64,000 bases of DNA from an uncultured Pseudomonadota bacterium. Its GTDB lineage: Bacteria; Pseudomonadota; Gammaproteobacteria; Burkholderiales; Burkholderiaceae_C. Positions 47,650 through 55,713 of the stretch are shown here, piece after piece; position 1 is the first letter of the stretch; every line of letters starts with the position of its first letter. A model generated the notes under the pieces. That model searched no databases and had not been told where the DNA came from. It was given only the letters and a program-made list of their open reading frames with translations. The position numbers and the translations under genes are program-made. The stretch is from assembly GCA_945952465.1 (NCBI GenBank), contig CAMFIB010000002.1, positions 1-64,000 on the forward strand, given 5' to 3'.

Positions 47650-48378
47650 ATGAGCGGCAACGGTGTTGCGCTGGTCATCGGCGCCGGCGACGCAACGGGC
47701 GGCGCGATCGCGCGGCGCTTCGCGCGCGAAGGCTTCTTCACCTGCGTCACGCGGCGGCACCTCGACAAGCTGGCGCCGCTGGTCGAGCGCATCCGGAGCG
47801 AAGGCGGGCAGGCCCAGGGCTACGGCTCCGACGCGCGCAAGGAAGAAGAGGTCATCGCGCTGGTCGAGTCCATCGAGGCCGAGCACGGCCCCATCGAGGT
47901 GCTGGTGTTCAACATCGGTGCCAACGCACCCAACCCGGTGCTGGAAGAAACCGCCAAGCGCTACTTCAAGATCTGGGAGATGGCCTGCTTCGCCGGGTTC
48001 CTGAACGGCCGGGAAGTGGCCAGGCGCATGGTGGCGCGCGGGCGCGGCACCATCCTGTTCACCGGGGCCACCGCGTCGTTGCGCGGCCGCGCCAATTTCT
48101 CGGCCTTCGCCGGCGCCAAACACGCGCTGCGGGCGCTGGCGCAAAGCATGGCGCGCGAACTGGGGCCGCAGGGTGTGCATGTGGCGCATGTGGTGATCGA
48201 CGGCGCGATCGACACCGAGTTCATTGCCACGCTGTTCCCCGAGACCTACCGGCTGAAAGACCGCGACGGCATTCTGAACCCCGACCACATCGCCGAGAAT
48301 TTCTGGCAGATCCACCGCCAGCCGCGCAGCGCCTGGACGCACGAGATGGACCTGCGCCCGTGGATGGAAAATTTCTAG
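47650..48378 (+). CDS. SDR family oxidoreductase
   Basis: 242 aa. Rossmann ALVIGAGDATGGAIARRFAR has a degenerate TGxxxGxG (GAGDATGG). The active-site block is altered: the usual NAG is FNIGA, the Ser motif is FTGATAS, and the YxxxK position reads FAGAKHAL, so the catalytic Tyr is Phe. It may be a divergent or non-catalytic SDR acting on an acyl-CoA or related metabolite. Within the beta-oxidation operon. Confidence 0.82.
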   Translation: MSGNGVALVIGAGDATGGAIARRFAREGFFTCVTRRHLDKLAPLVERIRSEGGQAQGYGSDARKEEEVIALVESIEAEHGPIEVLVFNIGANAPNPVLEETAKRYFKIWEMACFAGFLNGREVARRMVARGRGTILFTGATASLRGRANFSAFAGAKHALRALAQSMARELGPQGVHVAHVVIDGAIDTEFIATLFPETYRLKDRDGILNPDHIAENFWQIHRQPRSAWTHEMDLRPWMENF

Positions 48379-48391
48379 GAGACACCAACGC

Positions 48392-48988
48392 ATGGCCGCC
48401 CAACACCTCGACTTCTATTACGACTTCGGCAGCCCCGCCGCCTACCTCGCGCACACGCAGATGCAGCGCCTGAAGGCCGACACCGGCGCCAGCGTGACGT
48501 TCAAGCCGATGCTGCTCGGCGGGGTATTCCAGTCCACCGGCAACCGCCCGCCGATCGCCTGCGAGGCCAAGGGCCGCTATGTGTTCGACGACTTCATGCG
48601 TTTCGCCAAACGCTACGGCGTGCCGCTGGTGCGCAACGACAATTTCCCCATCATCACCACCACGCTGATGCGCGGCGCGGTGGCGCTGCTGCTGAAGAAC
48701 GACCCGCGCTACGACGACTACCTGAACGTCATCTACAAGGCGATCTGGGTCGACAACCGCAACCTGAACGACCCCGCCGTCGTGGCGCAGGTGCTGGCGG
48801 AGAACGGCTTCGACGCCGCTGCGCTGCTGGCCGCCACGCAGGAGCAGCCGGTGAAGGACGAGCTGAAGAAACGCACCGAGGAGGCGGTGGGCCACGGCAT
48901 CTTCGGCGCGCCCAGCTTCATCGTGAATGGCGAGCTGTTCTGGGGCCAGGACCGGCTCGATTTCGTCCACGAGGCGCTGCGCGCCTGA
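48392..48988 (+). CDS. 2-hydroxychromene-2-carboxylate isomerase family protein (DsbA-like)
   Basis: 198 aa. Opens with LDFYYDFGSPAAYLA (Ser14 in place of DsbA Cys), then PMLLGGVFQSTGNRPP and the closing GHGIFGAPSFIVNGELFWGQ block. Kappa-class GST/HCCA isomerase fold, glutathione dependent. In fatty-acid operons the substrate is not established. Short overlaps and spacing keep it in the operon. Confidence 0.87.
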   Translation: MAAQHLDFYYDFGSPAAYLAHTQMQRLKADTGASVTFKPMLLGGVFQSTGNRPPIACEAKGRYVFDDFMRFAKRYGVPLVRNDNFPIITTTLMRGAVALLLKNDPRYDDYLNVIYKAIWVDNRNLNDPAVVAQVLAENGFDAAALLAATQEQPVKDELKKRTEEAVGHGIFGAPSFIVNGELFWGQDRLDFVHEALRA

Positions 48989-49014
48989 CCCTCCCCTTTC
49001 ATCCAAGAACCACC

Positions 49015-49779
49015 ATGAGCGAGATCCAGACCCACACCGAAGACGGCGTCACCACGCTGACGCTGAACCGCGTCGACAAGAAGAATTCCCTCACCGCCGC
49101 CATGTACGGCGCGATGGCCGACGCGCTGCAGGCCGCGGCCGACGACGCCGCCGTGCGGGTGCTGGTCATTCAGGGCCACGCCACCATCTTCTCGGCGGGC
49201 AACGACATCGCCGATTTCCTGAACAACCCGCCCGCCAAGGACGACGCGCCGGTGTTCCGCTTCCTGCGCGGCCTCGCCGGCTTTCCCAAGCCCATCGTCG
49301 CGGCGGTGGCCGGGCCGGCCGTCGGTGTCGGCACCACGCTGCTGATGCACTGCGACCTGGTCTACGCCGGTGACAACGCCGCTTTCGCGATGCCCTTCGT
49401 CAATCTCGGCCTGGTGCCGGAGGCGGCATCCAGCCTGCTCGCGCCGCGCCTGATGGGGCACCACCGCGCGGCCGAGATGCTGCTGTTGGGCGAACCCATC
49501 CAGGCCGAGACGGCGCTGGAGATCGGCCTGGTGAACCGCATCGTGCCGCCGACGGAGGTGAACGCGCTCGCGCAGCAGCAGGCCAGGAAGCTCGCCGCCA
49601 AGCCGCTCAGCTCGCTGGTGGAAACCAAGCGGCTGATGAAGAAAGGCCACGCCGCGCTGGTCGGCCAGCAGATGATGGAAGAGGCCGGTGTGTTCGGCCG
49701 CATGCTGCGCGAGCCCGCGGCCCGCGAGGCCTTCACCGCGTTCATGGAGAAGCGCAAGCCGGATTTCAGCAAGGTCTGA
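49015..49779 (+). CDS. Enoyl-CoA hydratase
   Basis: 254 aa. VLVIQGHATIFSAGNDIADF (oxyanion GND rather than GAD), VAAVAGPAVGVGTTLLMHCD and MPFVNLGLVPEAASSLLAPR. The catalytic Glu positions are only partly kept (VPEAASS), so it may be an isomerase-type crotonase. Last gene of the operon; a dispersed repeat follows. Confidence 0.88.
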   Translation: MSEIQTHTEDGVTTLTLNRVDKKNSLTAAMYGAMADALQAAADDAAVRVLVIQGHATIFSAGNDIADFLNNPPAKDDAPVFRFLRGLAGFPKPIVAAVAGPAVGVGTTLLMHCDLVYAGDNAAFAMPFVNLGLVPEAASSLLAPRLMGHHRAAEMLLLGEPIQAETALEIGLVNRIVPPTEVNALAQQQARKLAAKPLSSLVETKRLMKKGHAALVGQQMMEEAGVFGRMLREPAAREAFTAFMEKRKPDFSKV

Positions 49780-49854
49780 AGGCCCGGGCCAACGGCGCCG
49801 TGGTGCGGCGCCGTCCATGCTTGCCGTGAGCGGCGCAAACCGGCATTCACGGTT

Positions 49855-49910
49855 CAAATAGGCCGCAAGTCAGCGCCAGCATTGACTTGTTTGCTATTAA
49901 TTTTGATCTG
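49855..49910 (-). repeat. Dispersed repeat copy (family 1) after the beta-oxidation operon
   Basis: On the minus strand it reads AAAATTAATAGC, then AATGCTGGCGCTGACTTG and CGGCCTATTTG. It lies 75 bases after the last operon gene. The rest of the 49780-50097 gap carries the Fur box listed separately and no gene. Confidence 0.75.
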
Positions 49911-49974
49911 TCGGAATGCCAATCCGATGCCATGACACGCGAAGGTTGTTTACGCAACTTTACCGGTCGGTGTT

Positions 49975-49993
49975 GCCAATGATCTTCATTTGT
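49975..49993 (+). promoter_or_regulatory. Candidate Fur box ahead of the TonB-dependent receptor
   Basis: GCCAATGATCTTCATTTGT matches the 19-bp Fur consensus at 12 of 19 positions, including AATGAT and TCATT. It is about 105 bases ahead of the receptor ATG. fur itself is at 12.6 kb. Confidence 0.6.
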
Positions 49994-50097
49994 ATTCAAC
50001 AATTGCGGCGCGCCGAGGCAGCCAGCCGCCGCCAGCCAACCTTAGTCGCAAGTCCCTGATCCGTCGTGAAAACGACTTCGAGCTTCTGAGGTTGGTC

Positions 50098-52365
50098 ATG
50101 AAAAGAATCTGTCCCGCTGGCCGGCGCACATCCGTCGCGCTGGCGCTGTTGAGTTTGGCTTGCGCGTCTGGTGGCGTGGGTGCCCAGCAGGTCGAGCAAC
50201 GCGCCGAGCCGAAGGCCGCAGACGCGGCGCCCACGTTGCATGAGGTGCGCATCGAGGCCGATGCCAACGACAAGGATTTCGGCGCGAACCAGTTGTCCCT
50301 CGGGCGGCTGCCCTCCGACCTGCGGGATGTTCCCCAATCGGTGACCGTGATCAACCAGCCGTTGATGCAGTCTCAAGGCGCGACCTCGCTTGCCTCTGCG
50401 CTTCGCAACGTGCCCGGCCTGACCATCGGCGGCGCCGAAGGCGGGCAGATCGGGAACAACATCAATCTGAACGGCTTTTCCGCGCGCACCGATGTGTTTC
50501 TGGATGGCGCGCGCGATCGAGGGCAGTATTACCGCGACACTTTCGCGCTCGATTCCATCGAGGTGCTGATGGGTCCGTCGTCCATGCTGTTTGGCCGAGG
50601 CTCCACGGGTGGCGTGATCAATCAGGTCACCAAGAAACCGAGCCTCAAGGCTGCCGATGAGGTGCAGTTGTCGGTCAACAGCACGGGTCTGGTGCGAACC
50701 GTTCTCGACCACAACCAGCCGCTTTCCGACACCTCGGCATTTCGTGTGGCCGTGATGGCGCAGGAAGGCGATGCCACCAACCGCGACCAGACAAAACTCC
50801 AGGACTTCGGCATTGCGCCCTCGCTCAAGCTGGGCATTGGCACGCCGACCCAGATCACGCTGTCGGCGCTGTTGCAGCACAACCGCGACATGCCCGACTA
50901 CGGCGTGCCCAATCTCAATGGCGCTCCGGCGGCGGTCGATCGCAAGACGGCCTATGGATTCACCGACGACCGCACGATTTCCGACGTGGTCGCCTTGGAA
51001 GCCCTGGTCGAGCACCGGTTGAACACCGACTGGTCGTTGCGCAACCAGACCCAGTTCAACCGCGTGACCACCGACGCGCGTGAAACCGCTCCGCAAGTCA
51101 TCGGCACCCTGGGTGCGAACGGCGCTTTCTCGCCGCTCAGCACCGGCACCACGGCCAGCCCCGTGGCGGCATCGTCTTCGTTGCCACTCTCCCAGCTCTG
51201 GGTGCGCCAGCAGAGCCACGACCGGGTGATCCACGACGAGTCGACGTTCAACCTGACCGAAGTCGACGGCCACTTCACCACCGGCGGCGTCAAGCATGCC
51301 CTGCTGGCCGGCGTCGAGCTGGGGCACGATACCTATGGCAACCAGGCCTATTACCGCAATGGCAGTTGCAACGGTGTCGCACTCAACCCGGCGGGTGGGA
51401 CGAGCGGCTATGCCCAATGCACGCCCTTGCTGGACCCGCCACAGGTGGCCTCTCCGGCCACCGCACCCAGCGTTTCCGGCAACGACGCCACCGGCCGGGC
51501 CGACACCGTGGCCGTGTTCGCCAACGACACGCTGGAACTGCTTCCCGGGTTCAAGGTGGTGGCTGGCCTGCGCCATGACCGCTACGACGCTCACATCGGA
51601 AACTCCATCCCCACGGCCACCGCGCTGGCCAGCGTGGACCAGACCGTGAACTTCACCAGCGTGCGTGCCGGTGCCATCTGGCAGCCGGCCCCGGCGCAGA
51701 CGTACTACGTGTCGTACAGCACTTCTTTCAACCCTTCGCTCGAGCAGTTGGTGGCGACCACCGGCGGCACGCAGCCTTTGCCGCCCGAGGAGAACCGCTC
51801 CTACGAAGGGGGCGGCAAATGGGACTTGAACGGCGGCAACCTGTCGCTCAGCGCGGCGGCGTTCGAAACCGTCAAGCACAACGCCCGGTCCCAGGACGCG
51901 ACCGGCGTGTACACGGCCACCGGCACCATCCGGGTCGAAGGGGTGCGCGCCGGCGTTGCCGGCCATGTGACCGATCACCTGCAGTTGTTCGGTGGCTACA
52001 CCCACCTGGACGCGGTCATCGTCGATGGCATTGCGCCCGCCACGACGGGCAAGGTGCCGGGCAACACGCCCAAGGATTCGGCCAGCCTCTGGAGCACCTA
52101 CGCCCTCTCGCGCGAATGGGAGATCGGCGGCGGAGCAACCTACAGCGCCAAGCGGTTCGTCAACAACACCGACCTCGTGCAGGTCGGTGCCTATACACGG
52201 TGGGACACAACCCTGGCGTACCACCAGCACGACTACGACATCCGCCTGAACCTGTTCAACGTGTTCAACAAGTATTACTACGACGCCCTGATCCAGTCGG
52301 ACGGTGGCCGCTCCGTGCCGGGGCTTGGACGATCGGCGGCCATCACGCTGGCCCACCGCTTCTGA
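50098..52365 (+). CDS. TonB-dependent siderophore receptor
   Basis: 755 aa. Signal peptide ending GVGAQ. Plug domain (LPSDLRDVPQSVTVINQPLM, ALRNVPGLTIGGAEGG, IEVLMGPSSMLFGRGSTGGV) then a 22-strand barrel ending ...LAHRF with the typical C-terminal Phe. Takes up ferric siderophore using ExbB/ExbD/TonB energy. A Fur box precedes it, and PiuC and PepSY follow, as in iron-regulated receptor loci. ATG 50098 starts the signal peptide. Confidence 0.93.
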   Translation: MKRICPAGRRTSVALALLSLACASGGVGAQQVEQRAEPKAADAAPTLHEVRIEADANDKDFGANQLSLGRLPSDLRDVPQSVTVINQPLMQSQGATSLASALRNVPGLTIGGAEGGQIGNNINLNGFSARTDVFLDGARDRGQYYRDTFALDSIEVLMGPSSMLFGRGSTGGVINQVTKKPSLKAADEVQLSVNSTGLVRTVLDHNQPLSDTSAFRVAVMAQEGDATNRDQTKLQDFGIAPSLKLGIGTPTQITLSALLQHNRDMPDYGVPNLNGAPAAVDRKTAYGFTDDRTISDVVALEALVEHRLNTDWSLRNQTQFNRVTTDARETAPQVIGTLGANGAFSPLSTGTTASPVAASSSLPLSQLWVRQQSHDRVIHDESTFNLTEVDGHFTTGGVKHALLAGVELGHDTYGNQAYYRNGSCNGVALNPAGGTSGYAQCTPLLDPPQVASPATAPSVSGNDATGRADTVAVFANDTLELLPGFKVVAGLRHDRYDAHIGNSIPTATALASVDQTVNFTSVRAGAIWQPAPAQTYYVSYSTSFNPSLEQLVATTGGTQPLPPEENRSYEGGGKWDLNGGNLSLSAAAFETVKHNARSQDATGVYTATGTIRVEGVRAGVAGHVTDHLQLFGGYTHLDAVIVDGIAPATTGKVPGNTPKDSASLWSTYALSREWEIGGGATYSAKRFVNNTDLVQVGAYTRWDTTLAYHQHDYDIRLNLFNVFNKYYYDALIQSDGGRSVPGLGRSAAITLAHRF

Positions 52366-52383
52366 GCGACGGGGGGCCGAGCC

Positions 52384-53070
52384 GTGCTGGTTCATCTGCC
52401 GCAGGTGCTCGGACCCGCCGAGTTGGACCAGTTGCGCGGGTTGCTCGACCATGCAGGCGACGCCTGGATCGACGGCCGCGCCACGGCCGGCCATCAAGGT
52501 GCCGCCGTCAAATTCAACCAGCAGATTGATGAGCACGCCGAAGTGGCGCGCTCATGCCAGTCCATCGTGGCGAGCGCGCTGGAGCGCAACCCGTTGTTCA
52601 TCAGCGCCGCCCTGCCCAACAGCCTGTACCCGCCCATGTTCAACCGTTATGGAGTGGGCATGGGCTTTGGCGCCCATGTGGACGGCGGCGTCCGTCTGCA
52701 CCCCCATCACGGCACCAAGTTCCGTACCGATCTGTCGGCCACGCTCTTCCTGTCGGACCCCGCCACCTACGACGGGGGAGATTTGCAGATCGAGGACACC
52801 TACGGCACGCACAGCGCCAAGCTGCCTGCCGGTGACATGGTGCTGTACCCGTCCACCAGCCTGCATCAGGTGACGCCCGTCACGCGCGGCGTGCGCCTGG
52901 CCTGTTTCACCTGGGTGCAGAGCCTGGTGGCCGACGACGGGGAGAGAACCTTGCTGTTCCAGCTGGACAACGCCGTGCAGCGCCTGAATGAAAGCGGCGC
53001 CGACGAAACCGCCCGCCGCACGCTGACCGGCCTGTACCACAACCTCCTGCGCAAGTGGACCCAGATTTGA
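52384..53070 (+). CDS. piuC: PKHD-type Fe(II)/2-oxoglutarate hydroxylase, PiuC-like
   Basis: 228 aa, GTG start. Facial triad and 2-OG contacts are present: His98 and Asp100 in GAHVDGG, His161 in LHQVTPVTRG, Arg168. Matches PiuC/YbiX, which lies next to TonB-dependent siderophore receptors (PiuA). Thought to modify siderophore or protein, but the substrate is not settled. 18 bases after the receptor gene. Confidence 0.93.
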   Translation: MLVHLPQVLGPAELDQLRGLLDHAGDAWIDGRATAGHQGAAVKFNQQIDEHAEVARSCQSIVASALERNPLFISAALPNSLYPPMFNRYGVGMGFGAHVDGGVRLHPHHGTKFRTDLSATLFLSDPATYDGGDLQIEDTYGTHSAKLPAGDMVLYPSTSLHQVTPVTRGVRLACFTWVQSLVADDGERTLLFQLDNAVQRLNESGADETARRTLTGLYHNLLRKWTQI

Positions 53071-53087
53071 ACCAGGCGCGAAGCACG

Positions 53088-53792
53088 ATGAATACCCTTG
53101 CCGACACTTCCCCATTGGCGGGCCAGGCCCAAGGCCGGCCGATGCGCCCTGGCGGTTCCCGCTACGTGCGTTTCATGCGCTGGCTGCGCGTGGCGCACGG
53201 TTGGCTTGGTCTGTGGGGAGCCGCCCTCGGGTTGTTGTTCGGCCTGAGCGGCATTTGGCTCAACCACCGTGCCGTGCTCAAGCTGCCGCTGGCGCAGCAG
53301 CGTGTCAATGCCCAGCTCGCGCTGCCGGAACCGCCGCCCGGCAGCCCGGCGGAGATGGCCGTTTTCCTGCAGCAGGCCCTCGGGTTGTCCGAGGCCGCGC
53401 GCGCCACGCGGGTGGAGTCGGCGCGGCCGGTGCCATGGGCTGACGCGAGCCCGGTCGGGCAGCCCACCGCGCTGCGGCAACCGGAACGTTGGGTGTTCAG
53501 TTTCGGCGGTCCGCGCGAGGTGATACAAGCCGACTATTGGCGCGGCAACCGGTCGGTGGGCATCACGACCACCCACAGCGGCTTTCTCGCGACGCTCACC
53601 AACCTGCACAAGGGCAACGGCATGCCGGTGGGTTGGATTCTGATGGTCGATTCACTGGCCGGGTGCCTCATCCTGCTGTCGATGTCCGGGGTTCTGCTCT
53701 GGATGCAGGTGGACCGGCGCCGCATCGCTGGCGCTGCCATCGTTTCCGTCTCGGCCGCCGTGGCCTTGTTCATGGTGCTGCCCCGCCTCTGA
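53088..53792 (+). CDS. PepSY-associated membrane protein
   Basis: 234 aa. Helix near residues 38-58 (WLGLWGAALGLLFGLSGIWL), a periplasmic part (WVFSFGGPREVIQADYWRGN), and two closing helices (GWILMVDSLAGCLILLSMSG; GAAIVSVSAAVALFMVLPRL). This is the PepSY-TM type found beside siderophore receptors; related proteins reduce ferric iron or assist uptake. Third gene of the iron unit, 17 bases after piuC. Confidence 0.85.
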   Translation: MNTLADTSPLAGQAQGRPMRPGGSRYVRFMRWLRVAHGWLGLWGAALGLLFGLSGIWLNHRAVLKLPLAQQRVNAQLALPEPPPGSPAEMAVFLQQALGLSEAARATRVESARPVPWADASPVGQPTALRQPERWVFSFGGPREVIQADYWRGNRSVGITTTHSGFLATLTNLHKGNGMPVGWILMVDSLAGCLILLSMSGVLLWMQVDRRRIAGAAIVSVSAAVALFMVLPRL

Positions 53793-53804
53793 GGCCGCGC
53801 CGCT

Positions 53805-54221
53805 TCAGCGGCGCGGAATGACCTCGACGGTCGCGACCTCCGTGTGGCTGCCGTCCGCGCCATGAATGTGCATGGGGAAGCGGCCGCTCAGCTCGGCTTT
53901 CAGCGTGAACCGCAGGGGTTGGTTCTCGGTGAGGGCCATGTCTTCGGTGTAGCCGTGCACCGCCAGCTTGCCGGAGCGTGGCGCCACCACGGTGAAGCTG
54001 GCGCTCTCGCCCTGCTGCACCGTGAAAGTCGGCGGGCCTCCCGCAGGCAGCCGGGTGGCGTCCACGCTGAACTCGTTCGCTGCGCCGGCCGGCCTTGCGG
54101 CAACAGACGCTGCCGGGCCGGGCGCTTCCAACTGCTGGCCCAGCCGCCGCGCGGCGCCGTAGGCCACGGCCAGCACCGCCACCGTCGCGGCGGCGGCAAT
54201 CAGGGTGCGTTTGTCGGTCAT
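53805..54221 (-). CDS. Exported cupredoxin-like protein
   Basis: 138 aa. N-terminal membrane anchor or uncleaved signal (TLIAAAATVAVLAVAYGAA). Then a beta-sandwich-like domain with FTVQQGESASFTVVAPRSGK, VHGYTED (His89) and GRFPMHIHGADGS (Met117, His118, His120). These fit a cupredoxin-like metal site but lack a canonical Cys. ATG 54221 has the better-spaced AAGG. I recall similar proteins beside relatives of the 54247 membrane gene in actinobacteria (recollection, not a search). Last gene of the 61.8-53.8 kb minus-strand run. Confidence 0.7.
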   Translation of the reverse strand: MTDKRTLIAAAATVAVLAVAYGAARRLGQQLEAPGPAASVAARPAGAANEFSVDATRLPAGGPPTFTVQQGESASFTVVAPRSGKLAVHGYTEDMALTENQPLRFTLKAELSGRFPMHIHGADGSHTEVATVEVIPRR

Positions 54222-54246
54222 CGCAAACATCCTTGAAAAGAAAAAG

Positions 54247-55713
54247 TCAGCCCAGCGGTGCGCCTGAAGCCAGCGGCAGCGACAGGATCCACAGGCCGGC
54301 GCCGGTCAGGCCGACCATCAAGAGCAGCATCGGCAACTGGCTCACCCAGGCGCGGCGGTTCGAGCGGAACACCCGCAGCGCGACCACGTGGGCGAGGAAC
54401 ACGCTGACCACGTGGCCCAGCAGGATGAAGCCCACCTGCGTGTGCCAGATCGTGTTGGCGTCCAGAAAAATCGGGCCGCCCATCTTGGCGGTGCCGAACA
54501 GATTCCAGCCCCAGCCGAAGGGGTCGGACACCAGCTTCACGATCGCCGCGCCCTGCGACAGCAGCACCGTGTAGTAGTGCGTCAGGTGGTAGACGAAGGC
54601 GATCGGCACCAGCGACGTGGCAAAGGCCAGGCCGGTCTCGCGTAGCGACAGCGTGCCTTCACTGAGGCGTTGCGTGAGTTTCAGCGCGCCGAGGTAGAAC
54701 GCGAGGTAGACGAAGGGCGATGCCACCAGCGCGCCCCATTGCCACCAGTTGAAGACACGCGCGGCCAGCCCATAGGGCTGCTGCGGCGCGGCCAGTTGCA
54801 CCAGCGGTTCGATCAGCGGGTAGAGGTGGCGCCAGAACAGCAGCGACCAGGGGGCGGATTCGTGCAGCCCGTCGAACGCGGTGCCCGACAGCATGAACAG
54901 CACGAACACCGTGAGGCCGGCGTGCGCGGGCTTGGCGTCGAGCAGGCCGACGAAGGGTTTGCGCCAACGGCCGGTCACGGTGCCGTCGGCCGCCACGCTG
55001 TGGGCGCGCGGCGCCATCTGGCCGATCAGCCGCAGAAAGACCGCGAAGAATTCGCCGCGCCGGAACCAGGCGTCGATGCCCCAGATGCGTGCGCCGACAA
55101 ACTGGATGGACGTGTAGGTCAGCAGCGCCCAGGCCAGCGACTTCGGCGTGGTGTGGCCGAACAGCTCCAGCCAGATGAAGGCCATGTAGAGCACGGTGGC
55201 CGGCCCGAAGGCCAGCGTGCGGCCATGTGGCGCGGCATGCGGCAGCGCGGCCGGCCAGAGCCGCGCCAGCGCCTCGCACAGCGCGCGCCACGGGTTGACG
55301 AAGCGGTAGAAGTCACCGACCAGCGCAGTGAGGTAAGGCACGCCGAGCACGAACACGATCCAGAAGAAGGTCATGTTGAAGTTGGCGAAGGGGTTGGGCG
55401 TGCCGAAGAGGCCGGTGGCCACCGCGAGGGCCAGCAACGCGACCGACAGCGCCTGCCCGATGCGCCAGCCGGTGCTGCGCGGCCAGGGCTCCGACGCGGC
55501 GTCGTGGGTCGGCGCGACGGTGCGGGTCAGGTCGTCGGCCACCGGCGAGCGCGAGAAGACCGCCACCACCGCAAAGGACAGCACCAGCGCTGCCGTGGCG
55601 CCCCAGGCGTACATCCAGAACGGCACCGGCAGCGTGTAGGGCGCGGCGAAGGTGTGGGCGGCGGCCGGGCCGATGGCGGCGGCCAGGGCCAAGGCAGACA
55701 GCCAGCGGCGCAT
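54247..55713 (-). CDS. 12-TM membrane protein of the 'fenitrothion hydrolase' annotated family
   Basis: 488 aa. Signal peptide (residues 1-19) with cleavage after PAAA that would leave His20 as the new N-terminus (HTFAAPYTLP). About 12 helices follow, with FWMYAWGATAALVLSF, FFWIVFVLGVPYLTALVGDF, YRFVNPWRALCEALARLWP and HLTHYYTVLLSQG. I recall homologues in actinobacteria labelled fenitrothion hydrolase that also mature with an N-terminal His. A mature N-terminal His is typical of CopC-like copper proteins. True function unknown. Start ATG shares one base with the upstream gene's stop (TGATG). Confidence 0.7.
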   Translation of the reverse strand: MRRWLSALALAAAIGPAAAHTFAAPYTLPVPFWMYAWGATAALVLSFAVVAVFSRSPVADDLTRTVAPTHDAASEPWPRSTGWRIGQALSVALLALAVATGLFGTPNPFANFNMTFFWIVFVLGVPYLTALVGDFYRFVNPWRALCEALARLWPAALPHAAPHGRTLAFGPATVLYMAFIWLELFGHTTPKSLAWALLTYTSIQFVGARIWGIDAWFRRGEFFAVFLRLIGQMAPRAHSVAADGTVTGRWRKPFVGLLDAKPAHAGLTVFVLFMLSGTAFDGLHESAPWSLLFWRHLYPLIEPLVQLAAPQQPYGLAARVFNWWQWGALVASPFVYLAFYLGALKLTQRLSEGTLSLRETGLAFATSLVPIAFVYHLTHYYTVLLSQGAAIVKLVSDPFGWGWNLFGTAKMGGPIFLDANTIWHTQVGFILLGHVVSVFLAHVVALRVFRSNRRAWVSQLPMLLLMVGLTGAGLWILSLPLASGAPLG

